Positions 7,801 to 15,494 of a stretch of DNA of 64,000 bases are shown in pieces. A model generated the notes under the pieces. That model saw only the letters and a program-made list of their open reading frames with translations, had not been told where the DNA came from and did no database searches. The DNA is from Bradyrhizobium erythrophlei (GTDB taxonomy: Bacteria > Pseudomonadota > Alphaproteobacteria > Rhizobiales > Xanthobacteraceae). Each line of letters begins with the position of its first letter. The first letter of the stretch is position 1. The position numbers were made by a program, and so were the translations under genes. Location of the stretch: the NCBI GenBank assembly GCA_900129675.1, contig FSRD01000003.1:310001-374000 (forward strand). Direction: 5' to 3'.

Positions 7801-9456
7801 ATGTCTGAGTCCGATGTCCTGATCGTCGGCGCCGGACCGGTCGGGCTCACGCTCGCGATCGATCTGGCGTGGCGCGGCATCGGCGTGACGGTCGTGGAGA
7901 CGCGCGCGCCGGCTGCGCCACCGGAGCCGAAATGCAACCATGTAGCCGCCCGCACCATGGAAATTTTCCGGCGGCTCGGCGTCGCCGAAAAAATCCGCAA
8001 CGCCGGATTGCCGGCGGATTATCCGCACGACATCAGCTACCGCACCTCGTTCACCGGGCAGGAGCTGACGCGGATCAAAATTCCCTGCCGGCGCGATCGC
8101 TTTACGGCCACCGATGGTCCGGACTGCAACTGGCCGACGCCGGAGCCGCCGCACCGCATCAACCAGATCTTTCTCGAGCCGATCCTGTTCGAGCATGCGG
8201 TGGCCCAACCGCGCATCCGCATCATCAGCCGGACCGCGGTCGAAAACGTCGTGGTGGAGGATAGTTCCGCCAGCGTGAGCTTGCGCGATCTCGACTCCGG
8301 CGCGGTCAGGCGCCAAAACTGCCGCTATCTGATCGGCTGCGACGGCGCGCGCTCGGTCGTGCGCAAGGCGATCGGCGCCGAACTCTCGGGCGACGCCATC
8401 GTCCAGCGGGTGCAGTCGACCTATATCCGCGCCCTCGGCCTGATCGATCTCCAGCAGAGCGCGCGCGCCTGGGGGACCGGGGCGATCAATCCGCGGCGCG
8501 CGGGCATGGTGTATGCGATCGACGGCAGCGAGCGCTGGCTGGTGCATAATTACTTGAAGCCCGGCGAGGGCGATTTCGATTCCGTCGATCGCGATTTCTG
8601 CCTACGCACCATCCTCGGCGTCGACGCCGGCTTCGACTACGAGATCATCTCGAAGGAGGATTGGTACGGCCGCCGCCTGATCGCCAACAAGTTTCGCGAC
8701 CGCAGCGCCTTCATCGCCGGCGATGCCGCGCATATCTGGGTGCCCTATGCCGGTTACGGCATGAACGCCGGCATCGCCGACGCCATGAACCTGTCGTGGC
8801 TGCTGGCGGCCCACCTCAACGGCTGGGCGCCGGCCGCCATCCTCGACGCCTATGAGGCGGAGCGCTGGCCGATCACCAGCCAGGTTTCGAAATTTGCGAT
8901 GTCGCACGCGGAAGCCGAAATTCGCCGCCGCGGCACGGTGCCGGACGAAATCGAGGATCCGGGACCGCTAGGCGAGCGGGCGCGGGAGGAAGTCGGCCGT
9001 CTCACCTATGAGATCAACGTCCAGCAATATGCCTGCGCCGGGCTGAACTTCGGGACCTATTACGATCGCTCGCCGATCATTGCCTATGACGGCGCCGAAC
9101 ATCCGGCCTATACGATGGACCATTACACGCCGTCGACGGTCCCGGGCTGCCGCACGCCGCATCTTTGGCGCGAAGACGGCTCCTCGCTGTACGACGCGAT
9201 GGGCGCTGGCTTCACGCTGCTGCGGTTCGATCCGGCAGTCGATGTTGCAGCGCTGGAAGCGGCAGCGCGCGCGCGAGCCGTTCCGCTCAAGATTCTCGAT
9301 GTCGAAAAAAGCCGCGCGGCCATCTTCGGCGGCAACGCGCTGGTGTTGTCGCGACCCGACCAGCACGTCGCCTGGCGCGGCAACCAGTTGCCGGAAGATC
9401 CGGCCCGGTTGATCGATCGTGTTCGTGGGGCTGCGGGCGCATCTATTTCGCCGTAG
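7801..9456 (+). CDS. FAD-dependent aromatic monooxygenase (phenol hydroxylase/MhpA type)
   Basis: A 551-residue class A flavoprotein hydroxylase. It has the FAD-binding GxGxxG (VGAGPVG, residues 9-15), the DG motif (GCDGARSVVRKAIG) and the GD motif (AGDAAHIWVPYAGYGMN), in the usual order and length for the PheA/TfdB and MhpA group. A C-terminal thioredoxin-like extension (about 430-551) with VLSRPDQHVAWRG is also typical. It uses NAD(P)H and O2 to hydroxylate an aromatic ring; the substrate is unknown. The ATG at 7801 lacks a strong ribosome site and is chosen because the FAD motif begins a few residues later. It is likely co-transcribed with the Bug-type gene upstream. Confidence 0.9.
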   Translation: MSESDVLIVGAGPVGLTLAIDLAWRGIGVTVVETRAPAAPPEPKCNHVAARTMEIFRRLGVAEKIRNAGLPADYPHDISYRTSFTGQELTRIKIPCRRDRFTATDGPDCNWPTPEPPHRINQIFLEPILFEHAVAQPRIRIISRTAVENVVVEDSSASVSLRDLDSGAVRRQNCRYLIGCDGARSVVRKAIGAELSGDAIVQRVQSTYIRALGLIDLQQSARAWGTGAINPRRAGMVYAIDGSERWLVHNYLKPGEGDFDSVDRDFCLRTILGVDAGFDYEIISKEDWYGRRLIANKFRDRSAFIAGDAAHIWVPYAGYGMNAGIADAMNLSWLLAAHLNGWAPAAILDAYEAERWPITSQVSKFAMSHAEAEIRRRGTVPDEIEDPGPLGERAREEVGRLTYEINVQQYACAGLNFGTYYDRSPIIAYDGAEHPAYTMDHYTPSTVPGCRTPHLWREDGSSLYDAMGAGFTLLRFDPAVDVAALEAAARARAVPLKILDVEKSRAAIFGGNALVLSRPDQHVAWRGNQLPEDPARLIDRVRGAAGASISP

Positions 9457-9491
9457 CGGTTGCTCGATTCAACTTTCAAATAGCCCAAGTC

Positions 9492-9612
9492 GTCATTGCG
9501 AGCCACCGGGTCGCGCGAATGCGCGCCCGATGACAGGCTCCGCGAAGCAATCCATCTCACCGCGCAAAGAAAGAATGGATTGCTTCGTCGCTTACGCTCC
9601 TCGCAATGACGG
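9492..9612. repeat. Palindromic repeat, long form of the GTCATTGCGAG family
   Basis: Begins GTCATTGCGAGCCACCGGG and ends CCTCGCAATGAC, with the internal block GCGCCCGATGACAGGCTCCG and the AAGCAATCCAT/ATGGATTGCTT arms. It is very close to the copy at 57337-57456 and longer than the one at 456-540. It lies downstream of the hydroxylase gene. Confidence 0.85.
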
Positions 9613-9727
9613 TTTTCCAATTCCAGATATGAGCGCGCAGGAAGGGTGGAGTGGAGCGATACCCATCAGTTGCAGTTTTCGAAGCTGAAGGGTTTCGCGA
9701 ACAGCTCTACCCCTCCTGCCTGTTCGA

Positions 9728-9763
9728 TAAAAAAGAGCGCTGCCATTTCCGATGGCAACGCCC
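9728..9763 (-). terminator. Probable Rho-independent terminator for the PraR-like regulator
   Basis: Read on the minus strand, GAGGGCGTTGCCAT, loop CGGAA, ATGGCAGCGCTC is followed by TTTTTTA. Stem quality is good with one or two mismatches. It lies about 115 bases past the stop codon of the regulator gene and before the repeat at 9492-9612. Confidence 0.6.
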
Positions 9764-9879
9764 TCATCTTGTCTCGTCGGACCAGACTGTAACCTGACGC
9801 GGCAATCGGCGGTCCGCCGATCCGGTTCGATTGATTGACCGCTTCCGCCGGGCTCGCGACCTGGAGCAGCAGGAACTGC

Positions 9880-10275
9880 TCAGGCTTCGTTCGCGGCGAT
9901 CGATTCCATCAAGGACACCAGCTGACGCTGGACGGTCTGGTCCTTGATCTTGCTGTAGGCCCGCAGCAACCGGAGGCTGAATGCGCTGTCGAGGAACAAG
10001 AGGCTCTCGACTTCGCGTGCCTTGCCGTCGCCGTCATAGAAGAACGTGACGGGCACATCGAGCGCGGTGGCGATTTGCTGCAGACGAGCTGCGCCGACGC
10101 GGTTGACACCCTTCTCGTACTTCTGGACCTGCTGGAAGCTGACGCCGAGCTTGTCGCCGAGCTCCGCTTGCGAGATCTTCTGCTCTACGCGCCGCAGGCG
10201 AATCCGCTTGCCCAATTCAATGTCGGGTTTGCCGGCACTGCGCTGCTTCATCTTCTTAGCTGCTGATCTGATCAT
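9880..10275 (-). CDS. XRE-family regulator, PraR-like
   Basis: A 131-residue regulator with a lambda-type helix-turn-helix at about residues 20-75 (ELGKRIRLRRVEQKISQAEL, then SFQQVQKYEKGVNRVGAARL). Its C-terminal half, with LLFLDSAFSLRLLRAYSKI and QLVSLMESIA, matches the layout of rhizobial PraR proteins, repressors linked to quorum sensing and surface attachment in Rhizobium and Azorhizobium. The name is inferred from recalled family features. Start: ATG at 10275 (AAGGA 13 bases up) or ATG at 10251 (MKQRSAGKPD); the frame is open further upstream but that part looks non-coding. A terminator follows at 9728-9763. Confidence 0.8.
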   Translation of the reverse strand: MIRSAAKKMKQRSAGKPDIELGKRIRLRRVEQKISQAELGDKLGVSFQQVQKYEKGVNRVGAARLQQIATALDVPVTFFYDGDGKAREVESLLFLDSAFSLRLLRAYSKIKDQTVQRQLVSLMESIAANEA

Positions 10276-10885
10276 TCTGATTTTACCGTCCTTCGATCGG
10301 GAAGCCCTCGACAGACAGGTCAGGGCTTCATCCGTATTTTCCGCGTTAAGTTCGTTCTCGATCGTGAAGTTCGTCGTTGAACCACAGGAAGCCTGAGAGA
10401 GATTGCGGGATGGTAGCCAAACGCATTTGCGGTTTGGAAGCACCCTGATACCGGCGCTGTCGGCTACTTAAAGTCGTTGGCGCCCGGGGCGTCTTTTATC
10501 AAAACCCCGCACTCTACATTTGGCAAAATATTCGGCAAACCACAACCACTGCGGGACGAATGGCCACAGATTTTGATTGCATACTTACCGCCTGGCCCGG
10601 ATATCCGGGTACTTCTACGGAGCCTTTAAGCCGGTTTGACGCCGGTTGAAACCATCCGGCCAGGCAACCCGGGAGGGTTTTCGGCAGGGCGCCGGCCGGG
10701 CGAGCGCGCCAACTGTCATATTTCTGGACAGCGACATATCCCCGCAGCCCCGGGCGCGATCCGATATCCTGATCAATCGCGCGCTGGACAATTTCAAAAA
10801 ATTTCTGGATCATCCAGTCAGGCTCAAGCACTCGACCACGTGCCGGCGGATTAAAATCCAGCGCGCCCTTCCGTGGAGAGATATG
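10276..10885. other. Non-coding interval between the regulator and a small gene
   Basis: About 610 bases with no convincing gene. It must hold the divergent promoters of the PraR-like regulator and of the small protein at 10886. A perfect 14-base palindrome CCCGGATATCCGGG occupies 10596-10609 and GCCGGTTTGACGCCGGTT lies just right of it; either could be an operator. I see no RNA gene. Confidence 0.4.
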
Positions 10886-11209
10886 ATGAAACGACGAACC
10901 GGATCGCCTCGAATCTATCTCGCAAGCTCGGGACCTGTAAAAATGCCGGCGGCCAATTCAGAACAGCGTCTGCGGTCGCTTCTCGAAACGCTCGAGGAGT
11001 GCCGGGCGATCCTGATGGACAAGGCCAGCCTGGAACCGGCAAGATTGCTGTCATTGGCCATTCTCGAGCTTCGCATGGAGCTCCATAAGGTGACGGACTC
11101 CGAACTGAAGGCGCTCTGCGACCTGATGGTGCCGGAAGACGAACCGCCGCCGCCGGACCGGAAAGAGGCGGGCCTGCGGCTGCCGCCCTATCTGAAGCTC
11201 ATCAAGTAG
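10886..11209 (+). CDS. Small conserved-looking hypothetical protein
   Basis: A 107-residue protein, not recognised. Residues about 25-75 are predicted helical (SEQRLRSLLETLEECRAIL, then LSLAILELRMELHKVTDSEL) and the tail is proline-rich (EDEPPPPDRKE) ending in PPYLKLIK. No signal peptide or membrane span is visible; it is probably a soluble helical adaptor. GGAGA precedes the start at 10886. The codon pattern is typical of the neighbourhood, so it is probably real. It stands alone, divergent from the PraR-like gene. Confidence 0.55.
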   Translation: MKRRTGSPRIYLASSGPVKMPAANSEQRLRSLLETLEECRAILMDKASLEPARLLSLAILELRMELHKVTDSELKALCDLMVPEDEPPPPDRKEAGLRLPPYLKLIK

Positions 11210-11215
11210 ACGGAT

Positions 11216-11358
11216 TGCCGTTCCCCGGATGCAGCGCGACGCGCCGCTCTTGCGGCGTGGTGCGTTGCTGATCCGGGGCCCAAGGAGATAACTGAGTAGA
11301 AAATGGGTCCCGGCTCTGCGGAGCCGCGTTACACGCGGCACCGCGTCCGGGACACGAG
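11216..11358. repeat. Palindromic intergenic repeat with GGGTCCCGG...GTCCGGGAC arms
   Basis: Two dyads in series: CCCCGGATGCAGCG...GCTGATCCGGGG at about 11221-11280, and GGGTCCCGGCTCTGCGGAGC with CGCGTCCGGGACACGAG at 11305-11358. A related copy is at 50204-50349. The rest of the gap up to 11512 shows nothing I can name. Confidence 0.65.
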
Positions 11359-11512
11359 ATTCTTTACTTTAGCCCGCGGTTACGTCGACCAGTTCGGCGC
11401 CATCGAGCACCCTCCGCGCCTTGTCGCGGCGATTTGCGATGGCAAATATCCGGCCGGATCGAGCATCGCCGCAACGTCGCAAGGTGTTCGCAGCATTGCA
11501 TTATTTTGATGG

Positions 11513-13057
11513 TCAGCCTTCGCGATCGAGCGCGCAGAACAGCGTGTAGACGACACCGCGAGGCAGAAAATCGACGGTCGCCTCGCCACCGAGCTGGTCG
11601 CGGGCGCTGCGTTCTATCAGCCGTGACCCAAATCCGCGCTGCACCGGGGCCGTGACCGGCGGGCCACCGGCCTCGGTCCAGATCAGCCTCAATTGGCGCC
11701 CGGTGTTGTCCTCGATGATTTCCCAATCCAGTGCGACGGTGCCGGTGTCGTTCGACAGCGCGCCGTACTTGGTGGCATTGGTCGCGATCTCATGCACGAT
11801 CATCGACAGCACCACGGCCAGCCGCGGCGACAGCGGCACCTTCGGTCCGAACATCCGGACCCGTTCCGGATTGTTGAGCAGATAAGGCCGCAGCACCCGC
11901 GCGATCAGGTCCTGCAGGTCGGAGCCCTGCCACTTCTCCTCGCTGAGCAGATTATGCGCTTCCGCCAATGCGCCGAGCCGGCCTTCGAATTTCTCGCGCT
12001 CGACGCGGCTGGCGCTGCGAAAGGTCTGGGTGGCGAACGACTGCAGGATCGCGAGCGTATTCTTGACGCGGTGGTTGAGCTCTTCGATCAGCAAATTATG
12101 CAGCATCTCGCCGCGGGCGATGGCCGCAGCCATCCGCACCGCGAAGCCGAGGCCGACCAGCAGCAGAAAGCCTCCGATCACGCTGGTGATCGCAAGGCTG
12201 CGCCACAACGGCGCGACCAGCGAGCTTTCCGCAATGCCGGCGGCCACGGTCCAGCCGGTCAGCGAGGAGCGCGCAAAGCTCGTGATCTGCGGCGTGCCTT
12301 CGAGCGAGACCGCCGACAGGGTCGCCTCGGGCTGGTGAGACATTTCGGCATACAGCGAGGGCGAAGCTCGCTTGCCGATGGTCTGTTGCGGGTTGGGGAC
12401 GTGCGCGAAATTGACGCCGTTGCCGTCGAAGATCGAGATCGTCCAGTCCGCGCCCGGACGCTGCTGTTCGATGATGGCCTGGAAGATTTCGAGCGGCGGG
12501 CTGAAGGAGATGTCGAAGAGGACTTCGTCGTCGCGAATGACCGGCACTTCGACGGTCACGATCGGCCGCTTCTTGATCGCGCCGGTGAACAGGTTCGAGT
12601 AATACGGGCGCTTGGTCGCGAACACCTTTTCGACGGTATCGCGGTTGTTGCGCGGCGGAAGGCTCGCGACGCCAGGGGTGATCGAGGAAAACAGCAGGCG
12701 GCCCTCGCGGTCGGCGACCAGCACGACGCCATCCTTGCCGTATTGATCGAGAAATCCCGCGGCAATGGGACGAAAACCGTCGAAGTCGCCGCTGCGCAGC
12801 GAATTGGTGAGCGCCAGGACCTGCAGCCCGCCGGCTATGCGTTGCATTTCGGCGTCGAGCACCAGACGGATGCTGCGCACGGTCTCGAACACGCGCTGCG
12901 TCGCGTCTCTGCGATCCTGCTGGTAGTTGCTGAAAACAATACCGGCCGCGAAAACGATCAGCGGCAGCATGGTTCCCGCGACCAGAAGGACGAGACGCAC
13001 TGGCAATGAGGGTTTTGGCACAAAGGTCCCGGATCGGCCCGCAGCTGCCGGGAGCAT
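11513..13057 (-). CDS. Membrane HWE-family sensor histidine kinase
   Basis: A 514-residue sensor kinase. A membrane span (about 21-43) is followed by a periplasmic Cache-like sensory region (about 45-280), a second span (about 284-306) and an HWE-type kinase domain. Kinase signs: phosphoacceptor H329 in ELNHRVKNTLA, an N-box VHEIATNATKYGAL, and the family ending WTEAGGPPV...GFGSRLIER. HWE kinases are common in Rhizobiales and often act in general stress or light signalling. The start at 13057 precedes the first membrane segment. No response regulator is adjacent. Its first 170 codons, promoter region and the 3' end of the neighbouring hydrolase gene are duplicated at 13529-14508. Confidence 0.9.
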   Translation of the reverse strand: MLPAAAGRSGTFVPKPSLPVRLVLLVAGTMLPLIVFAAGIVFSNYQQDRRDATQRVFETVRSIRLVLDAEMQRIAGGLQVLALTNSLRSGDFDGFRPIAAGFLDQYGKDGVVLVADREGRLLFSSITPGVASLPPRNNRDTVEKVFATKRPYYSNLFTGAIKKRPIVTVEVPVIRDDEVLFDISFSPPLEIFQAIIEQQRPGADWTISIFDGNGVNFAHVPNPQQTIGKRASPSLYAEMSHQPEATLSAVSLEGTPQITSFARSSLTGWTVAAGIAESSLVAPLWRSLAITSVIGGFLLLVGLGFAVRMAAAIARGEMLHNLLIEELNHRVKNTLAILQSFATQTFRSASRVEREKFEGRLGALAEAHNLLSEEKWQGSDLQDLIARVLRPYLLNNPERVRMFGPKVPLSPRLAVVLSMIVHEIATNATKYGALSNDTGTVALDWEIIEDNTGRQLRLIWTEAGGPPVTAPVQRGFGSRLIERSARDQLGGEATVDFLPRGVVYTLFCALDREG

Positions 13058-13528
13058 AGGAGAACCGGCTGAAATCCGCCAAGGATTTCACTTTGACGAT
13101 GTCGCTGCCGGGCCGGTTCCGCGGCGTGTGCGTGAGCGCCGCGGAATCCCTTGCTCTACAGGTTGCTGTCGGTGATCGCGGCGTACACCATGCTGCGCAG
13201 CTCGCGCCGCAGCGGATAGGCGCTCGACGGCAGCACCTGGGTCATGAAAATCGTGATCAACTCCTCGGCGGGGTCGATGAAGAACGACGTCGTTGCCGCA
13301 CCGCCCCAGGCGTATTCCCCGGCGCTGCCGGCAATCAGGGTCTGCGCCGGGTTCATCGTCACCGAGAAACCGAGACCGAAGCCGATGCCGTTATAGGTCG
13401 CCTCGGAGAACAGCGAGCGCGACAGCCCCGGCAGATCCATGCTGCCGGGCAGATGGTTGGCCGTCATCAAGGCCAGCGTCTTCGGGCCCAGCAGCCTGAC
13501 GCCGCCGAGTTCACCGCCGTTGAGCAAC
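12549..13528. repeat. 980-bp tandem direct duplication, copy 1
   Basis: Copy 1 covers the first 509 bases of the HWE kinase gene, the 98-base intergenic space and the last 373 bases of the hydrolase coding frame. The neighbouring copy at 13529-14508 is the same at every position I compared (offset exactly 980). Copies are head to tail, with no inverted repeats at the ends and no microhomology at the join (GAGCAAC joined to TCGACGG). This indicates a very recent duplication, or possibly an assembly artefact. Confidence 0.95.
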
Positions 13529-14037
13529 TCGACGGTCACGATCGGCCGCTTCTTGATCGCGCCGGTGAACAGGTTCGAGTAATACGGGCGCTTGGTCGCG
13601 AACACCTTTTCGACGGTATCGCGGTTGTTGCGCGGCGGAAGGCTCGCGACGCCAGGGGTGATCGAGGAAAACAGCAGGCGGCCCTCGCGGTCGGCGACCA
13701 GCACGACGCCATCCTTGCCGTATTGATCGAGAAATCCCGCGGCAATGGGACGAAAACCGTCGAAGTCGCCGCTGCGCAGCGAATTGGTGAGCGCCAGGAC
13801 CTGCAGCCCGCCGGCTATGCGTTGCATTTCGGCGTCGAGCACCAGACGGATGCTGCGCACGGTCTCGAACACGCGCTGCGTCGCGTCTCTGCGATCCTGC
13901 TGGTAGTTGCTGAAAACAATACCGGCCGCGAAAACGATCAGCGGCAGCATGGTTCCCGCGACCAGAAGGACGAGACGCACTGGCAATGAGGGTTTTGGCA
14001 CAAAGGTCCCGGATCGGCCCGCAGCTGCCGGGAGCAT
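13156..14037 (-). pseudogene. Chimeric frame: HWE kinase N-terminus fused to hydrolase C-terminus
   Basis: A 293-codon frame made by the duplication. Residues 1-170 are the N-terminus, first membrane span and part of the Cache domain of the HWE kinase (ending KKRPIVTVE). From residue 171 (LLNGGELGGVRL) it continues in frame as the last ~124 residues of the beta-lactamase-fold hydrolase. It has neither kinase domain nor the SxxK catalytic serine, so no enzyme activity is expected. It retains the duplicated kinase promoter and start codon and could be expressed as a membrane-anchored fragment. The in-frame join may be chance (one in three). Confidence 0.85.
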
Positions 14038-14508
14038 AGGAGAACCGGCTGAAATCCGCCAAGGATTTCACTTTGACGATGTCGCTGCCGGGCCGGTTCC
14101 GCGGCGTGTGCGTGAGCGCCGCGGAATCCCTTGCTCTACAGGTTGCTGTCGGTGATCGCGGCGTACACCATGCTGCGCAGCTCGCGCCGCAGCGGATAGG
14201 CGCTCGACGGCAGCACCTGGGTCATGAAAATCGTGATCAACTCCTCGGCGGGGTCGATGAAGAACGACGTCGTTGCCGCACCGCCCCAGGCGTATTCCCC
14301 GGCGCTGCCGGCAATCAGGGTCTGCGCCGGGTTCATCGTCACCGAGAAACCGAGACCGAAGCCGATGCCGTTATAGGTCGCCTCGGAGAACAGCGAGCGC
14401 GACAGCCCCGGCAGATCCATGCTGCCGGGCAGATGGTTGGCCGTCATCAAGGCCAGCGTCTTCGGGCCCAGCAGCCTGACGCCGCCGAGTTCACCGCCGT
14501 TGAGCAAC
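13529..14508. repeat. 980-bp tandem direct duplication, copy 2
   Basis: The second copy. Its right part is the natural 3' end of the hydrolase gene (14136-15410), so after the event both parent genes remain complete and a third, hybrid frame (13156-14037) lies between them. Confidence 0.95.
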
Positions 14509-15410
14509 GCCCGGCAGAAGGTGAGATAGTCGGCCGCGGTCGAGCACAATCCGCCGCCGCCGGAAATGAGCGACGGCGGGGCGAGGAACGAACTCGTGGC
14601 CGGGTCGTCCTGCAGCGTCAGGCCGCCCTTGCGAACACCGGCGTGGAACGTCATGCCGCCTTGCGGATCGGCCGAATAGCACGCGGCGAAGCGATGGGCC
14701 TTGTCGGCGGGCACGAAGAAGTCGGTATCGTTCATGCCGAGCGGATCGAAGATCCGTTCCTTCAGGAACTGCTCGAACGGCATGCCGCTGATCAGGCCTA
14801 TGAGATAGCCGATCACGTCGGTGGAGACCGAATAGTTCCAGGCTTCGCCCGGTGAAAATTCCAGTGGAATCTTGGCAAGGTCGGCGATCATCGTCTCCAG
14901 CGTGCCTGATTTGATGACCTCGCCGATCTTGTTCTCGCGATAGGCGGCGTCGACGTTGGAGCGCTGCTGGAAGCCATAGGTGAGGCCGGAGGTGTGCCGC
15001 AGCAAATCCACGATCAGCATCGGCCGCGACGGTGCCTTGGTCAGGAAGGCGGGGTGCGTCCCGGCCTGGAATACGCCGAGGTTCTTCCACTCCGGAATGT
15101 ATTTATGAACGGGCTCGTCGATCGCGACGCGGCCTTCCTCGACCAGCATCATGAAGGCCACGCTGGTGATCGGCTTGGTCATCGAATAGATGCGGAAAAT
15201 GGTGTCGTCCTTGACCGGCGCCTTGCGCTCGAGATCGGCAAATCCCTGCACGGTCGAGTGGACGATCTTGCCGCGGCGGTAGACCAGAAGCTGGGTCCCG
15301 GGAAAGCGGCCGGCATCGACGTAATTCCGCTTCAGATGATCTTCGAGGCGATCCAGGGCCTGCTTGGACATTCCGGCGGATTCGGGCGAGGCGGGGGTCG
15401 GGGCTAGCAT
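14136..15410 (-). CDS. Serine hydrolase, beta-lactamase class C/family VIII esterase fold
   Basis: A 424-residue penicillin-binding-protein-like hydrolase. The catalytic SxxK is S76-M-T-K79 in IYSMTKPITS; the Tyr motif is in WNYSVSTDVIGYL; the third motif region reads EYAWGGAATTSF in place of KTG/HTG. Together with GLTYGF and length this fits family VIII esterases and the EstB/LovD group rather than true beta-lactamases. No signal peptide is evident, so it is probably cytoplasmic. GGAGA precedes the start at 15410; the frame extends upstream to 15482 but without support. Its last 373 bases are duplicated next door. An IS element lies about 80 bases upstream. Confidence 0.88.
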   Translation of the reverse strand: MLAPTPASPESAGMSKQALDRLEDHLKRNYVDAGRFPGTQLLVYRRGKIVHSTVQGFADLERKAPVKDDTIFRIYSMTKPITSVAFMMLVEEGRVAIDEPVHKYIPEWKNLGVFQAGTHPAFLTKAPSRPMLIVDLLRHTSGLTYGFQQRSNVDAAYRENKIGEVIKSGTLETMIADLAKIPLEFSPGEAWNYSVSTDVIGYLIGLISGMPFEQFLKERIFDPLGMNDTDFFVPADKAHRFAACYSADPQGGMTFHAGVRKGGLTLQDDPATSSFLAPPSLISGGGGLCSTAADYLTFCRALLNGGELGGVRLLGPKTLALMTANHLPGSMDLPGLSRSLFSEATYNGIGFGLGFSVTMNPAQTLIAGSAGEYAWGGAATTSFFIDPAEELITIFMTQVLPSSAYPLRRELRSMVYAAITDSNL

Positions 15411-15476
15411 CGGTCTTGGTCTCCGGCTGGCAAGGGGCTGGCAAGGGAGGCCTTGATAGCCGAAAAGTGTGGCTTG

Positions 15477-15494
15477 TTCCAATCGCCGGCCGCT
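15477..15494. repeat. Target-site duplication, left copy
   Basis: TTCCAATCGCCGGCCGCT occurs directly left of the IS element and again at 17033-17050. The last T may belong to the element, giving a duplication of 17 or 18 bases. Confidence 0.85.

Noticed and set aside
11693..13009. Long open frame (438 codons) on the plus strand opposite the HWE kinase gene
   Set aside because: It is rich in Arg/Gly/Gln-type residues typical of antisense GC-rich frames, has no recognisable domain, and lies opposite a gene with complete kinase motifs.
13156..14037. The chimeric frame as a new functional sensor or lactamase
   Set aside because: It lacks the kinase domain and the SxxK serine; exact identity with both parents shows it is simply the product of duplication.
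12549..14508. The 980-bp repeat as a transposon
   Set aside because: No terminal inverted repeats, no target duplication and no transposase; its borders fall inside two unrelated genes.
14136..15410. The hydrolase as a true class C beta-lactamase
   Set aside because: No signal peptide, and the KTG box is replaced by WGGAAT; family VIII esterase-type is a better fit.
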